Positions 1 to 9,057 of a stretch of 39,483 nucleotides of DNA are shown here, piece after piece. The stretch spans positions 1 through 39,483 of the forward strand of contig JAKIUJ010000016.1 in assembly GCA_021647625.1 (NCBI GenBank). Direction: 5' to 3'. The stretch comes from Desulfobacula sp. GTDB taxonomy: Bacteria; Desulfobacterota; Desulfobacteria; Desulfobacterales; Desulfobacteraceae. The notes under the pieces were generated by a model. It saw only the letters and a list, made by a program, of their open reading frames with translations, was not told the origin of the DNA and did no database searches. The first letter of the stretch is position 1. Every line of letters begins with the position of its first letter. Made by a program: the position numbers and the translations under genes.

Positions 1-1571
1 TTACTGTCACCTTCAAATGCCAGGATATGGGTGGCAATCCTGTCTAAAAACCACCTGTCATGGCTGATGATGACGGCACATCCGGCAAAGTTTTCAAGGG
101 CTTCTTCCAATGCCCGCATCGTATTGACATCTAAATCATTGGTGGGTTCATCCAATAATAGAAGATTGGCTTCTTCTTTGAGCATTGTGGCAAGATGCAC
201 CCGGTTTCGTTCTCCACCGGAAATATCTTTCACCTTTTTTTGTTGGTCCGAGCCTGAAAAATTAAATTTGGAGACATAGGCCCTTGAATTGATTTCCCGA
301 CCCGCAATAAGCATCTTGTCACTGCCGCCTGAAATGATTTCAAAGATGGTTTTTGCTGGATCTAACGAATCTCTGTCCTGGTCCACATAGGCGGTCTTAA
401 CGCTTTGTCCAAGTTCTATTGAGCCGGAATCGGGCTTGTCTATGCCGGTGATCATGTTGAACAGTGTTGTCTTACCCGCACCATTGGGGCCGACAACACC
501 GATAATGGCACCGGGTGGAATAACAAAATTCATGTCTTCCACTAAAAGTTTGTCTTCAAAGGCTTTGGATACGTCCTGGGCAACAATGACTTTATCTCCC
601 AATCGGGGGCCTGGCGGAATAAAGATCTCCATTTTGTTTTCCTGATCTTTGGGATCTTTTTGCAACAGGTCTTCATAGGCTTTGATACGTGCTTTTGATT
701 TGGTTCGTTTGCCCTTGGGCGACATGTTGATCCAGTCAAGTTCGCGTTGCAGGGTTTGCTGACGCTTGGATTCGGATTTCTGTTCATTTGCCAGGCGTTT
801 TTGTTTCTGATCCAGCCAGGACGAATAGTTTCCTTTCCAGGGAATGCCTTCTCCGCGATCCAGTTCAAGAATCCAGCCGGCAACATTGTCTAAAAAATAC
901 CGGTCATGGGTGACGGCAATAATGGTGCCTTCATACCTATTTAAATGCTCTTCCAGCCAGCCAACAGATTCAGCGTCCAGATGGTTGGTTGGCTCATCCA
1001 ATAAAAGAATGTCCGGTTTTTGTAATAGAAGTCGGCATAGTGCTACTCGGCGTTTTTCACCACCTGAAATGATATTTACCGGAGTGTCGCCCGGCGGGCA
1101 GCGCAGGGCATCCATGGCCATTTTCAGTTTGGAATCAAGATCCCAGGCATCCATGTGATCCAGTTTATCCTGAATTTTGCCCTGTTTTTCGATAAGTTTG
1201 TCCATCTCATCGTCTGACATGGGTTCGGCAAATTTTTCAGAGATGGCTTCATATTCATTTAATAGATCAACGGTGTTCTGTACCCCTTCTTCAACAATTT
1301 GTCTGACAGTCTTGGTGCTGTCAACAAGCGGTTCCTGTTCAAGGTAGCCAATGGTATAGCCCTTTGAAGGAATGGTTTCACCGGCAAATTCAGTGTCCAC
1401 ACCTGCAAGTATTTTTAAAAGGGTGGATTTGCCCGAACCGTTTAAACCCAGCACCCCGATTTTGGCACCGTAAAAATAGGACAATGAGATATCTTTGAGA
1501 ACTTGTTTTGTGCCATGAAATTTACTGACCTGGATCATGGAATAGATGATTTTTTTTGTATCTTCGGACAT
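1..1571 (-). CDS. ettA: EttA-type ABC-F ATPase, C-terminus cut off by window edge
   Basis: This is a soluble protein with two ABC ATPase domains. EttA-type ABC-F proteins bind the ribosomal E site and gate entry into elongation according to energy state. I translated the minus strand from the ATG at 1569-1571, which has an AAGGAG ribosome site just upstream. Domain 1 has Walker A GLNGSGKST, signature ISGGEKRR and Walker B LLLLDEPTNHLD. A charged linker (KRTKSKARIKAYEDL) follows, as in EttA. Domain 2 has GPNGAGKTT, ISGGERNR and LLLLDEPTNDLD, then SHDRWFLDRIATHILAFEGD at the window edge. About 523 codons are visible; EttA is usually near 555, so roughly 30 residues are missing. It follows the RidA gene by 14 nt and is probably cotranscribed with it. 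The EttA assignment, rather than another ABC-F, rests on the linker and the overall length. Confidence 0.93.
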   Translation of the reverse strand, partial: MSEDTKKIIYSMIQVSKFHGTKQVLKDISLSYFYGAKIGVLGLNGSGKSTLLKILAGVDTEFAGETIPSKGYTIGYLEQEPLVDSTKTVRQIVEEGVQNTVDLLNEYEAISEKFAEPMSDDEMDKLIEKQGKIQDKLDHMDAWDLDSKLKMAMDALRCPPGDTPVNIISGGEKRRVALCRLLLQKPDILLLDEPTNHLDAESVGWLEEHLNRYEGTIIAVTHDRYFLDNVAGWILELDRGEGIPWKGNYSSWLDQKQKRLANEQKSESKRQQTLQRELDWINMSPKGKRTKSKARIKAYEDLLQKDPKDQENKMEIFIPPGPRLGDKVIVAQDVSKAFEDKLLVEDMNFVIPPGAIIGVVGPNGAGKTTLFNMITGIDKPDSGSIELGQSVKTAYVDQDRDSLDPAKTIFEIISGGSDKMLIAGREINSRAYVSKFNFSGSDQQKKVKDISGGERNRVHLATMLKEEANLLLLDEPTNDLDVNTMRALEEALENFAGCAVIISHDRWFLDRIATHILAFEGDS

Positions 1572-1585
1572 GGTTTACAACTCCT

Positions 1586-1963
1586 TTATGCGATGGCGGC
1601 AATACATTCGATTTCCACCAGAGCATCTTTGGGCAAACGTCCCACTTCAAATGCAGATCGGGCAGGTTTATGGCCCTTTAAGGCTTCTTCATACACTTTG
1701 TTCATACCCAGAAAATCATCCATGGTATTTAAAAAGATGGTGGCTTTGATGATTTTATCCATGCTTGTGCCAATGTCTGCAAGAACGATTTCAATGTTTT
1801 TCATCACCCGGGCGGTCTGTTCTTCAATTGTTATGCCGACAATTTCCATGGTGTCAGGGTCCAGAGGGATTTGTCCTGAGCAAAAGGCAAGATCGTTGTG
1901 TACAATGGCATGGCAGTATGGGCCGATGGCGGCGGGTGCTTTGTCTGCAAAAATTTGTTTCAT
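1586..1963 (-). CDS. ridA: RidA family reactive imine/enamine deaminase
   Basis: RidA (YjgF/YER057c/UK114) proteins hydrolyse reactive imine and enamine intermediates released by PLP enzymes, in the cytosol, usually as trimers. The 125-residue product has the family length. It begins MKQIFADKAPAAIGPYCHA and carries the typical FCSGQIPLDP segment, the VMKNIEIVLADIGTSMDKI helix region and the C-terminal VGRLPKDALVEIECIA motif. The ATG at 1961-1963 is preceded by GGAG at good spacing. The gene lies between the helicase gene (32 nt upstream) and ettA (14 nt downstream), all on the minus strand, so the three likely form an operon. The key arginine of active RidA appears to fall in the RSAFEVGRLPKDA segment. 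I cannot tell the RidA subgroup with certainty. Confidence 0.95.
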   Translation of the reverse strand: MKQIFADKAPAAIGPYCHAIVHNDLAFCSGQIPLDPDTMEIVGITIEEQTARVMKNIEIVLADIGTSMDKIIKATIFLNTMDDFLGMNKVYEEALKGHKPARSAFEVGRLPKDALVEIECIAAIA

Positions 1964-1995
1964 TTTATTGTCTCCATAATATTTGGTTCATATAT

Positions 1996-4230
1996 TTAAA
2001 TTGTTATAATAGGTTCTTTTAATATTAATTCAATCGCATCTTTTGCCGTCTTTGCAATACCCGGAAACGGTTCAGTTAATTTTGACAGCTGTCGAAGGTT
2101 TTCTGCGGTCCTTAGAACAAGTCTTGCAAAGTCACCCTCGGCATAATCCGATTGGGTGGTCAATTCATCCCAGGGGGTGTCGTGGGCCCAGCGATAAATC
2201 ATAACACTTGGTTGGATAAAAAGGTTGGGGGCATCAAAGCCCTGTTTAATCAATTTTATTGCAAAGGGTTTGAGTTGCATTCGATTTTCTAAAAAGGTTT
2301 CTTTTAATTTTTTTGGAAGGGTTTGATGGTAAAGGATATCATCTTTGAATTCCTTTTCATTTACAAAGGCACCCATGATAGCAGCAAGAATCGGAGGATC
2401 GTTTTCAGGTAAAAGGTTTTGCCGCAGGGCCTGGGCCACAAGAAGCGGGGTATCAATCCTCAGCTTTGAGGCCCAGTGACCATCCTCGGTCAGTTGACCA
2501 TCTATTGTGACAAAATTTTCTTTAACCAACAGGTCCATATGGTCCAGAAAATCAAACCACAACAGCTCAAGATCCTTTCCAAATTTTTTTCTTGCCCGTT
2601 TCCGTGTTTTTTTACCATGCCCGATGAGGTAGGAGGCAAAGGATTTTTCAAGCAACAGCCTAATCTGGTCGGGAGTGTTTGATAATAATAGATTTAATAC
2701 CATGGAAAAATTGATGGTGATCTGGCTTTCAATATCCAATGGAGGGCTGCTGATCAAATTGGCCACATATTTCAGATCCATGAATTTACCCGGCATCATC
2801 ATCCCGAATCCGATTTTGTCCATTCCGCGCCTGCCGGCCCTGCCGGTCATCTGCTGGAATTCACTGGGGGAAAGCGGCATAAATTCAACCCCGTTAAACC
2901 GGTCCGAATTAAGCACCACTACGGTTCGTGCGGGAAAATTTACACCGGCAGCCACCGTGGAGGTGGCAAACATAGCCAAAAGCAACCCTTCTGCCATCAG
3001 TGTTTCAACCACCACTTTCCAGGTCGGCAGATGCCCGCTATGATGTGCCGCCGTCCCTGTTTGTTCCAAATAGGGACGCTGGCGATGATTTTTTAAATGC
3101 GGGTTTTTGCTTAAAAGCTGATCCAGTCTTTCACACATGGCTTTTTTTTTCTTTGGGTATTTGGATAGCAGTGCTGAATTGCAAATCCGCGTTGCAGCAT
3201 CGCATTCTGCTCTGGATTTTAAAAAAAAGATAGCAGGTAAAAGATTGTAGGTGTTTAAAATATCTAGTATTTCAGCAAAGGGTGGCAATTTACCGGGTGG
3301 CGCCATAAAGGGGGGGCGTTTTGCCGTATGAAATTTATACACCTTTTTGTGCAGTCTGCCAGGTTCATAAAGAGCTTCCGGCTTGTCGGAATTATCTTGT
3401 TCGTTTGATTTTCCTGGTTCTTTGGCAATTTTTTTTTGCAGCAACGGAAACAGGGTTCCGGAAGGGTGCATAAACAAGGGATGCAAGGGTACCGGCCGCT
3501 CATGGCTTTCGATAACCTGACAGATTTTGCCCCGGATGGATTTGAGCCAGTCTGCTATTTGATACGGGTTGCCTATGGTGGCGGATAAAAGCAGCAAGGG
3601 AATCCGAACCGGCAGGTAAATCATGATCTCTTCCCAGACCACACCGCGTTGCTCATCACCCAGAAAGTGCGCTTCATCCAGAATAATCAGATCGCATTTT
3701 AAATCTTCACCTGTATACATGGCATCATACAGCTGGTTTCTTAAAATCTCGGTTGTACCAATAACGATGGGTGCATTGCTGTTCTCTTTGATGTCGCCCG
3801 TAAGAATACCTATGTTTTCCGGCCCGAAAAGAGTGCGGAAATGGGCGTGTATGGAATTGGTCAATGCCTTTAATGGTGTGGCATACCACACTTTTCCGTT
3901 TTCATTGAATATGGTTTGGGCCACCTGTTGTGCAATCCAGGTTTTGCCGGCACCTGTGGGGGCGGTGACCAGGCAGTCCGATCGTTTGATAGCCTCCACT
4001 GCTTCAAGTTGAAATGTATCCGGTGTGAATGGCGTTTTGTCAGGGATGCCGATTTTTTGAAATATCGTTTTTAAAGATTTATCAGCACCGGGTTTTATAC
4101 TGGAACTTCTGTTTGCGCTCCTGTTTGTTCCATTGCCAGAACGGGTGGACCGTCCCCTGGTCCGGCTGTCTGATTTTTTTTTAAATTTCGGGATGGATAA
4201 GCTCTTTTTTTCATGACAGAGATAAACCAT
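1996..4230 (-). CDS. Ski2-like superfamily II DEAD/DEAH-box helicase
   Basis: The 744-residue product has the motifs of an ATP-dependent superfamily II helicase. Walker A is APTGAGKT (about residue 90), motif II is DEAH in IILDEAHFLGDEQRG, motif III is LLSATIGNP and motif VI is QMTGRAGRRGMDKIGFG. That layout resembles Ski2/Mtr4-type RNA helicases and related bacterial proteins. The first 50 or so residues are rich in Lys, Arg and Ser and look disordered, perhaps a nucleic-acid-binding tail. The C-terminal 250 residues are helical and unassigned. The ATG at 4228-4230 lacks an obvious ribosome site, and the basic N-terminus makes the true start uncertain. It is the first gene of the operon with ridA and ettA. 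A role in RNA processing or surveillance would suit the EttA neighbour, but that is inference. Confidence 0.85.
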   Translation of the reverse strand: MVYLCHEKKSLSIPKFKKKSDSRTRGRSTRSGNGTNRSANRSSSIKPGADKSLKTIFQKIGIPDKTPFTPDTFQLEAVEAIKRSDCLVTAPTGAGKTWIAQQVAQTIFNENGKVWYATPLKALTNSIHAHFRTLFGPENIGILTGDIKENSNAPIVIGTTEILRNQLYDAMYTGEDLKCDLIILDEAHFLGDEQRGVVWEEIMIYLPVRIPLLLLSATIGNPYQIADWLKSIRGKICQVIESHERPVPLHPLFMHPSGTLFPLLQKKIAKEPGKSNEQDNSDKPEALYEPGRLHKKVYKFHTAKRPPFMAPPGKLPPFAEILDILNTYNLLPAIFFLKSRAECDAATRICNSALLSKYPKKKKAMCERLDQLLSKNPHLKNHRQRPYLEQTGTAAHHSGHLPTWKVVVETLMAEGLLLAMFATSTVAAGVNFPARTVVVLNSDRFNGVEFMPLSPSEFQQMTGRAGRRGMDKIGFGMMMPGKFMDLKYVANLISSPPLDIESQITINFSMVLNLLLSNTPDQIRLLLEKSFASYLIGHGKKTRKRARKKFGKDLELLWFDFLDHMDLLVKENFVTIDGQLTEDGHWASKLRIDTPLLVAQALRQNLLPENDPPILAAIMGAFVNEKEFKDDILYHQTLPKKLKETFLENRMQLKPFAIKLIKQGFDAPNLFIQPSVMIYRWAHDTPWDELTTQSDYAEGDFARLVLRTAENLRQLSKLTEPFPGIAKTAKDAIELILKEPIITI

Positions 4231-4591
4231 AAAACCGGTTAATATGCAACTTAATATGCCAATAGAAGATACTCTTTTTATAGCACAATACCAGGTGGCC
4301 GGGATATTATCTGTTTTTTATTTTTTAAAGGATATTTATGGCGGTTTAAAAAAGGATGATTATTCTACTCTCCAATTAAAACAGGACTGAAACAGGTAGA
4401 ACTGGATTGATTAATTTGATCCCGTGATTTTAGATCTTGCATTGGAATACCTTTAATTGTATTCTAATTTTCAATAGGTTTGATATGATGAAAGATTTGA
4501 TTTCCATTCAGACTTATCGACTTGTAAGATTCAAATTTCAGTTTTTTTTAGGATCGTCAAACTTCGCAATAATTTTTTATCGTAACAATTT
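4231..4591. other. Intergenic region between divergent operons
   Basis: About 360 AT-rich bases separate the minus-strand helicase operon from the plus-strand corrinoid-protein operon, so promoters for both should lie here. I see no sigma-54 GG-N10-GC pair, no convincing -35/-10 pair, no riboswitch-like conserved core and no ORF worth calling. Confidence 0.5.
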
Positions 4592-4606
4592 ATGGAGAAG
4601 CTATTC

Positions 4607-5284
4607 ATGATAAATCAATATCTGGAAGACTACTACAATGCTGTTTACGACACAAACAGGAATGAAGCTTTCCGTGTCATTGATGAAGCTTTGGCAAAGG
4701 GTGTACAACCCGAGGAAGTTGTTTTTAAAATTATTGTACCGGCAATTGATAAAATGATTAATGCTTTGACTACAGATCTGGATGCAACGATCAGCCAGCA
4801 CTTTATTGCCTCCCAGGTTGCAGAAGAGATAACCGAAAAGATGCTGGCCCGGTTTAAAATAAAACCTGGAATGGAAGGCAGGGTTATTATTGGTACGCCA
4901 TTGGGCGATTTTCATGGGCTCGGGAAAAAAATTGTCGCCGGCTGTTTGCGGGCAAACCTGTTCATGGTCGAAGATATTGGACTGAATATTTCACCGGAAG
5001 TCTTTGTAGATAAGGCAGAATCCTTTGGTGCACAGGTGATTGGCATCTCTTCAATGATGATACATACCGCAACCGGAGAGAACGGACCAAAAATGGTGAA
5101 AAAAATTCTGATACAAAGAGGCCTTGAAAACAAAATAAAGCTTGTCGTTGGCGGCGCACCTTACCGCTTTGATTCCGACCTGTATAAAGAGGTGGGTGCC
5201 GATGCTTATGCGGATAACGGTATTACAGCAACAAAAGTGATCCGGGAATTGTTGGGGGAGGTGAAAAATGAAACACGGGCTTGA
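4607..5284 (+). CDS. Corrinoid (B12-binding) methyltransferase protein, MtbC/MttC-like
   Basis: This cytosolic corrinoid protein would shuttle a methyl group between a substrate-specific methyltransferase and a second methyltransferase. The N-terminal 80 or so residues form the four-helix 'cap' typical of MtaC/MtbC/MttC proteins. The Rossmann-type B12 domain follows, with the cobalt-ligand signature DxHxxG seen as DFHGLGKKIV, then GISSMM and VVGGAP. I choose the ATG at 4607 because GGAG at 4594-4597 is nine bases upstream. An in-frame ATG at 4592 has no ribosome site. The product is 225 residues, normal for the family. Its 3' end overlaps the UroD-family gene by 17 nt, implying translational coupling. 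No MttB/MtbB/MtaB-type substrate methyltransferase is present nearby, so the methyl donor cannot be named. Confidence 0.9.
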   Translation: MINQYLEDYYNAVYDTNRNEAFRVIDEALAKGVQPEEVVFKIIVPAIDKMINALTTDLDATISQHFIASQVAEEITEKMLARFKIKPGMEGRVIIGTPLGDFHGLGKKIVAGCLRANLFMVEDIGLNISPEVFVDKAESFGAQVIGISSMMIHTATGENGPKMVKKILIQRGLENKIKLVVGGAPYRFDSDLYKEVGADAYADNGITATKVIRELLGEVKNETRA

Positions 5285-6296
5285 ACTTCTGGAACCTATG
5301 TTTCAAGGAAAGCTTCCTGAACGGGTGCCGGTAATCTTAAACCTCTTTGAGCAGGGAGCCAATGAACTGAACCTTTCCATCGAAGAATATTATTCAGATG
5401 TTGATCACATTGTAGAAGGACAGGTTAGAATGGCTGAAAAATTCGGTCATGACAATCTCTGGGCTACATTCTATGCTGCCATTGATGCTGAAACGCTTGG
5501 CTCAAAGAAAACCATTTTTTCAGATGACGGGCCACCCAACGTGGGGCAATTGATCATTAGACAGTATGCAGATGTTGATGAATTGACCATTCCTGGGAAT
5601 ATCAATGACTCTCCCTTTTTTTCAAAGCAGACGGAACTGGTTAAAAAACTTAAAAAAAAGGCTGCGGGACGTCTGCCGGTTTGCGCCTATGTGGTGGCTT
5701 CCTTTTCTCTGCCCGTGCTGTTGATGGGAATCGACAGGTGGCTGACCCTCCTGCTCACAGGGTCATCTGTTATTCGGGAAGCTCTGCTTGCCAAGTGCTC
5801 TGAATTCGTGATCAAGAAGATCATGGCTCTCAGAGAGGCAGGAGCCGACATGATCGCTTATGCAAACCCCATTGCTTCGGCAACCTTTATAAAAGCGCAT
5901 CAGTTTGATAAGCTCGCCGCAAAGTGGATTTCGTCTGACTTTAAGGGTGCCGGTTCCCGGAATCTTGTCTATTTCGGGGGTGGTGGTAAAATTGAACCTT
6001 TTCTTGAGAGGATAATAGATTCATCAGATGCCGGTGCCTATTATCTGAATCCTTTTGATGATATTGTCAGTGCAAAGGTAAAGGTAGGACCAAGAGGCCT
6101 TGTCACTGGTGCCATCAATGATATCAAGCTGATGAGCTGGTCATCCGGTCAAATCAGGGCCGAAGTCAAACAGATCATGGATAAAGGAAAACCCAATGGC
6201 GGTTTTCTGTTTGGAACTCAAATGATGCCCTATAAAATTTCAGATAAAAATATCCATATTATGGTTAAGGCGGCACACGAATATGGGCGATACTAA
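5268..6296 (+). CDS. Uroporphyrinogen decarboxylase (URO-D) family protein, putative corrinoid methyltransferase partner
   Basis: The 342 residues match the URO-D/MtaA fold family: an opening MKHGLELLEPMFQGKLPERV, a DNLWATFYAAIDAETLGS segment, and a C-terminal GGFLFGTQMMPYKISDKN block ending in HEYGRY. Next to a corrinoid protein such genes usually encode the methyltransferase that moves the methyl group from the corrinoid to an acceptor. In MtaA/MtbA-type enzymes zinc is held by a His-x-Cys pair and a later Cys. Here the first site reads LVYFGGGGKIEP and the second GTQMMPY, so the usual zinc ligands appear absent. It may be a non-canonical methyltransferase or bind another ligand. It overlaps the corrinoid gene upstream by 17 nt and the DUF1638 gene downstream by 14 nt. 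Confidence 0.85.
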   Translation: MKHGLELLEPMFQGKLPERVPVILNLFEQGANELNLSIEEYYSDVDHIVEGQVRMAEKFGHDNLWATFYAAIDAETLGSKKTIFSDDGPPNVGQLIIRQYADVDELTIPGNINDSPFFSKQTELVKKLKKKAAGRLPVCAYVVASFSLPVLLMGIDRWLTLLLTGSSVIREALLAKCSEFVIKKIMALREAGADMIAYANPIASATFIKAHQFDKLAAKWISSDFKGAGSRNLVYFGGGGKIEPFLERIIDSSDAGAYYLNPFDDIVSAKVKVGPRGLVTGAINDIKLMSWSSGQIRAEVKQIMDKGKPNGGFLFGTQMMPYKISDKNIHIMVKAAHEYGRY

Positions 6297-6891
6297 ATAT
6301 AAATTCAAAACAGATAAGATGGCCCTGGTTGGTTGCGGTATCCTTTCCAGGGAGATTCGATTTCTTATTCAAAAACACAAATGACCCCTGGAACTTCATC
6401 TCTTTGATTCCAGTCTGCATGTCAATTTTAAAAAGCTCCAGACTAAGCTTGAAAAGGGATTAAAAGAGAGAGGGGAATTACCGACAATTGTTTTTTATGG
6501 CGCCTGCCACCCGTTGATGGAGAAAGTTCTTCTTAGATGGAAAGCAATAAGAACCCCGGGGCAAAACTGTGTTGAGATTCTGCTTGGCCACGACCTTTTC
6601 ACCGAGGAGATTGAAAAAGGTGCTTTTTTTTTGATGGAAGATTGGGCACGACGTTTTAAGTATGTCACAGGCTTGGCCTTTAATGACAACATAGAGGTCA
6701 CCAGAGAAATTTTTCAAATGGGACATAATTATATGTTGGGAATACGAACACCCTTATCTCAAAGTTTTGTAAAGGATGCTGAAAAGGCAAGCCAGATGGT
6801 TGATCTTCCGCTGCACTGGATGGATATAACCCTTGATCATCTTGAAAAAAGGATGGAGCAAGCCATTGAGCAACGGAAAAATGAACTTTAA
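6283..6891 (+). pseudogene. DUF1638 family gene with an in-frame TGA at codon 34
   Basis: The frame opens at the ATG at 6283, inside the end of the UroD gene, and reads MGDTKYKFKTDKMALVGCG before a TGA at 6382-6384. The same frame then continues without a break to the TAA at 6889-6891. The halves join naturally as KHK-stop-PLELHLFDSSLHV, and the DUF1638-like parts (LVGCGILSREI, FYGACHP, LLGHDLF) lie on both sides, so this is one gene. TGG (Trp) to TGA is a single base change and the simplest explanation. Alternatives are selenocysteine insertion, readthrough or a sequence error. A hairpin starts three bases after the TGA (arms 6388-6393 and 6408-6413, inner pairing 6396-6398 with 6405-6407), but its loop lacks the G expected in bacterial SECIS elements. 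DUF1638 genes commonly accompany corrinoid methyltransferase genes; their function is unknown to me. Confidence 0.75.
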
Positions 6892-9055
6892 TCCAAAAGA
6901 ACAGACAGCCCGGATAGCAGAGTATGAGCGAAGACTGAAACAGCTAGCTGCCGAAAAATCTCAACTCCAGCTATATGCAGACCTTATTAACAGATTGAGT
7001 CAGGCAAAGGGTATTGATAATGTGTCTTATCAGATTATTTCCCTGCTCATGGGAACCCTGGGCGGTAATAATATCACCCTGTTTTATACCATGGATGATA
7101 CCTGGCATTCGATGGATGCATTCCGAAAAGTTTTGGTATTGGACAGTGCTCCGGAAAATGATGTCCGCGAGGTGCTTGCAAATACAAAAAATGTGTTCCT
7201 TGACGATGAAACCGACAACTATGTTCTGGAGGCTGATCGGGTTGGAAATCTTAGTCGAGGTACAACCTGGATCATCCCTTTGATTGTTGAGGATGAAGCC
7301 ATTGGCGCTGTTAAGATGGAAGGGATGCTTGTCGTTCGACCGGATATGATGGATCATCTTAAGCCATTTATCAATTATGCATCCCTGGTCTTGAAAAATG
7401 AGATTGAAAATTACTCTGAACTCAGTACAGCTTATGATGATATAAAAAAAATAAATACGGTGTTATCAAGAGAAGTCGATGAACGCAAAAAGGTGCAAAA
7501 GAACCTGCTGGTGAGTGAAGAACGATTTAAAAATACGTTTGAGAACGCACTTGTTGGTATGTGCCTGACCACGGTTGACAACAATTTTTTAATGGTCAAT
7601 CCAGCGCTTTGCCGGATGCTGGGTTATAAGCACAATGATCTTTCCGGGAAAAAAATCAGCACATTTACTCATCCGGATGATGTGGCACTGTGGTCCCGGG
7701 AAATTAGAACGCTTCTGGACAACAAGGTACAATCCGCCTACTTTGAAACTCGTTACATTCATAAATCCGGTGAGGTGATCTGGGCATCAATCGGTACTTT
7801 TCTATTCAGGGATGTCCAACAAGAGCCTCAATATTTCATTACTCATATAGAAGATATTACCCGTCGTAAAAAAATGGAAGAAGATAAAATTGTTCTTGAA
7901 AATCAACTTCAGAAAACACAGAAAATGGAGGCCATAGGAATTCTGGCAGGGGGTATAGCACACGATTTCAATAATCTTTTATTTCCAATTATGGGTATGG
8001 CGGAGTTGCTTCTGGAAGATTTGCCCCAAGGCAGCCTGGAGCATGAAAACGCACAGCAAATTTTGAACGCAGGGAAAAGAGGCGGTGATCTGGTTAAGCA
8101 GATTCTTGCCTTTAGCCGTCAATCTAAACAAAACAAAATTTCAATACGGATTCAGCAAGTATTAAAAGAAGTCTTCAAATTAACTCGATCGACAATCCCA
8201 TCGGATATTGAAATCGTGCTGGATATTCAAACCGATTGTGGCTTTGTAAAGGCGGACCCGACCCAGATACACCAGATTGCAATGAATCTGATCACAAACG
8301 CTTATCATGCTATAGAACAATCCGGAGGAAAAATTATCATCCATCTTAAGGAAACCGTCTTAGAAACAAAAGATTTGGTTGGTAGTCCCCTGAATCCCGG
8401 CAAGTATGCAATGTTGAGTGTCTCCGACTCGGGGAGCGGTATCGATACGGCTATACGGGACAAGATATTTGATCCATATTTTACAACGAAAGAACGGGGT
8501 AAAGGTACAGGTTTAGGTCTTGCAGTAGTATACGGGATTGTGAAGGAACATGGGGGTGATATTCAGATAGACAGCAAGATGGATAAAGGGACGACCGTTA
8601 CAGTGTTTTTTCCTTTAATTGAAAATTTTCATAAAGATGAATCAGTTAAAAAGGATCAAACCCTCCGGAAAGGAACAGAACAAATTCTTCTGGTTGATGA
8701 TGAAAAAGCAATCATCCAGATTGAGAAACAAGTCCTTGAACGTCTGGGTTATCAGGTGACCTCATTTACGAGTAGTCTTGAGGCTTTAGAATTTTTCAGC
8801 CTTCACCCTGAAAGATTCGATTTGGTGGTTACAGACATGACCATGCCGAATTTGAGCGGTGATCAACTCTCTAAATCTTTGATTTTAATTAAACCTGATT
8901 TGCCGATTATTATTTGTACCGGATTCAGTGAAAGGATGAATAAGAAAAAAGCCGAAGCTTCAGGCATAAAAGGTTTTTTAACCAAGCCTGTATCAATGTT
9001 TGAAATGGCCAAAAAGGTTCGTTGCGTATTAGATGAGCAAAATAATATATTTTAA
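6881..9055 (+). CDS. GAF-PAS hybrid sensor histidine kinase with receiver domain
   Basis: This soluble hybrid kinase (724 residues from the ATG at 6881) has no membrane segment, so it senses a cytosolic signal. Order of parts: an N-terminal coiled coil, a GAF-like region (about 30-175), a second coiled coil, a PAS domain (about 215-340), HisKA with the phospho-accepting His361 in GGIAHDFNNLL, an ATPase domain with N box NLITNAYHAIE and G boxes VSDSGSGID and GKGTGLGLAVVYGIV, and a receiver domain with LLVDDE, acceptor Asp652 in VVTDMTMPNLSG and KP near the end. I chose the ATG at 6881, overlapping the DUF1638 gene by 11 nt. A longer frame from 6833 would be read from within that gene and adds nothing domain-like. 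Its position suggests it senses the metabolite or state of the corrinoid cluster, which is inference. No output regulator lies beside it. Confidence 0.92.
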   Translation: MNFNPKEQTARIAEYERRLKQLAAEKSQLQLYADLINRLSQAKGIDNVSYQIISLLMGTLGGNNITLFYTMDDTWHSMDAFRKVLVLDSAPENDVREVLANTKNVFLDDETDNYVLEADRVGNLSRGTTWIIPLIVEDEAIGAVKMEGMLVVRPDMMDHLKPFINYASLVLKNEIENYSELSTAYDDIKKINTVLSREVDERKKVQKNLLVSEERFKNTFENALVGMCLTTVDNNFLMVNPALCRMLGYKHNDLSGKKISTFTHPDDVALWSREIRTLLDNKVQSAYFETRYIHKSGEVIWASIGTFLFRDVQQEPQYFITHIEDITRRKKMEEDKIVLENQLQKTQKMEAIGILAGGIAHDFNNLLFPIMGMAELLLEDLPQGSLEHENAQQILNAGKRGGDLVKQILAFSRQSKQNKISIRIQQVLKEVFKLTRSTIPSDIEIVLDIQTDCGFVKADPTQIHQIAMNLITNAYHAIEQSGGKIIIHLKETVLETKDLVGSPLNPGKYAMLSVSDSGSGIDTAIRDKIFDPYFTTKERGKGTGLGLAVVYGIVKEHGGDIQIDSKMDKGTTVTVFFPLIENFHKDESVKKDQTLRKGTEQILLVDDEKAIIQIEKQVLERLGYQVTSFTSSLEALEFFSLHPERFDLVVTDMTMPNLSGDQLSKSLILIKPDLPIIICTGFSERMNKKKAEASGIKGFLTKPVSMFEMAKKVRCVLDEQNNIF

Positions 9056-9057
9056 TT

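Noticed and set aside
4592-4606. Upstream ATG as start of the corrinoid protein
   Set aside because: No ribosome site precedes it, and its own bases contain the GGAG that serves the ATG at 4607.
6385-6413. Hairpin after the DUF1638 TGA as a SECIS element
   Set aside because: The stem is real, but the loop (TCTCTT) lacks the expected G and lies too close to the TGA; kept only as an open alternative.
6283-9055. Pyrrolysine (TAG) readthrough in the corrinoid cluster
   Set aside because: The interrupting codon is TGA, and no MttB/MtbB/MtmB-type gene is present.
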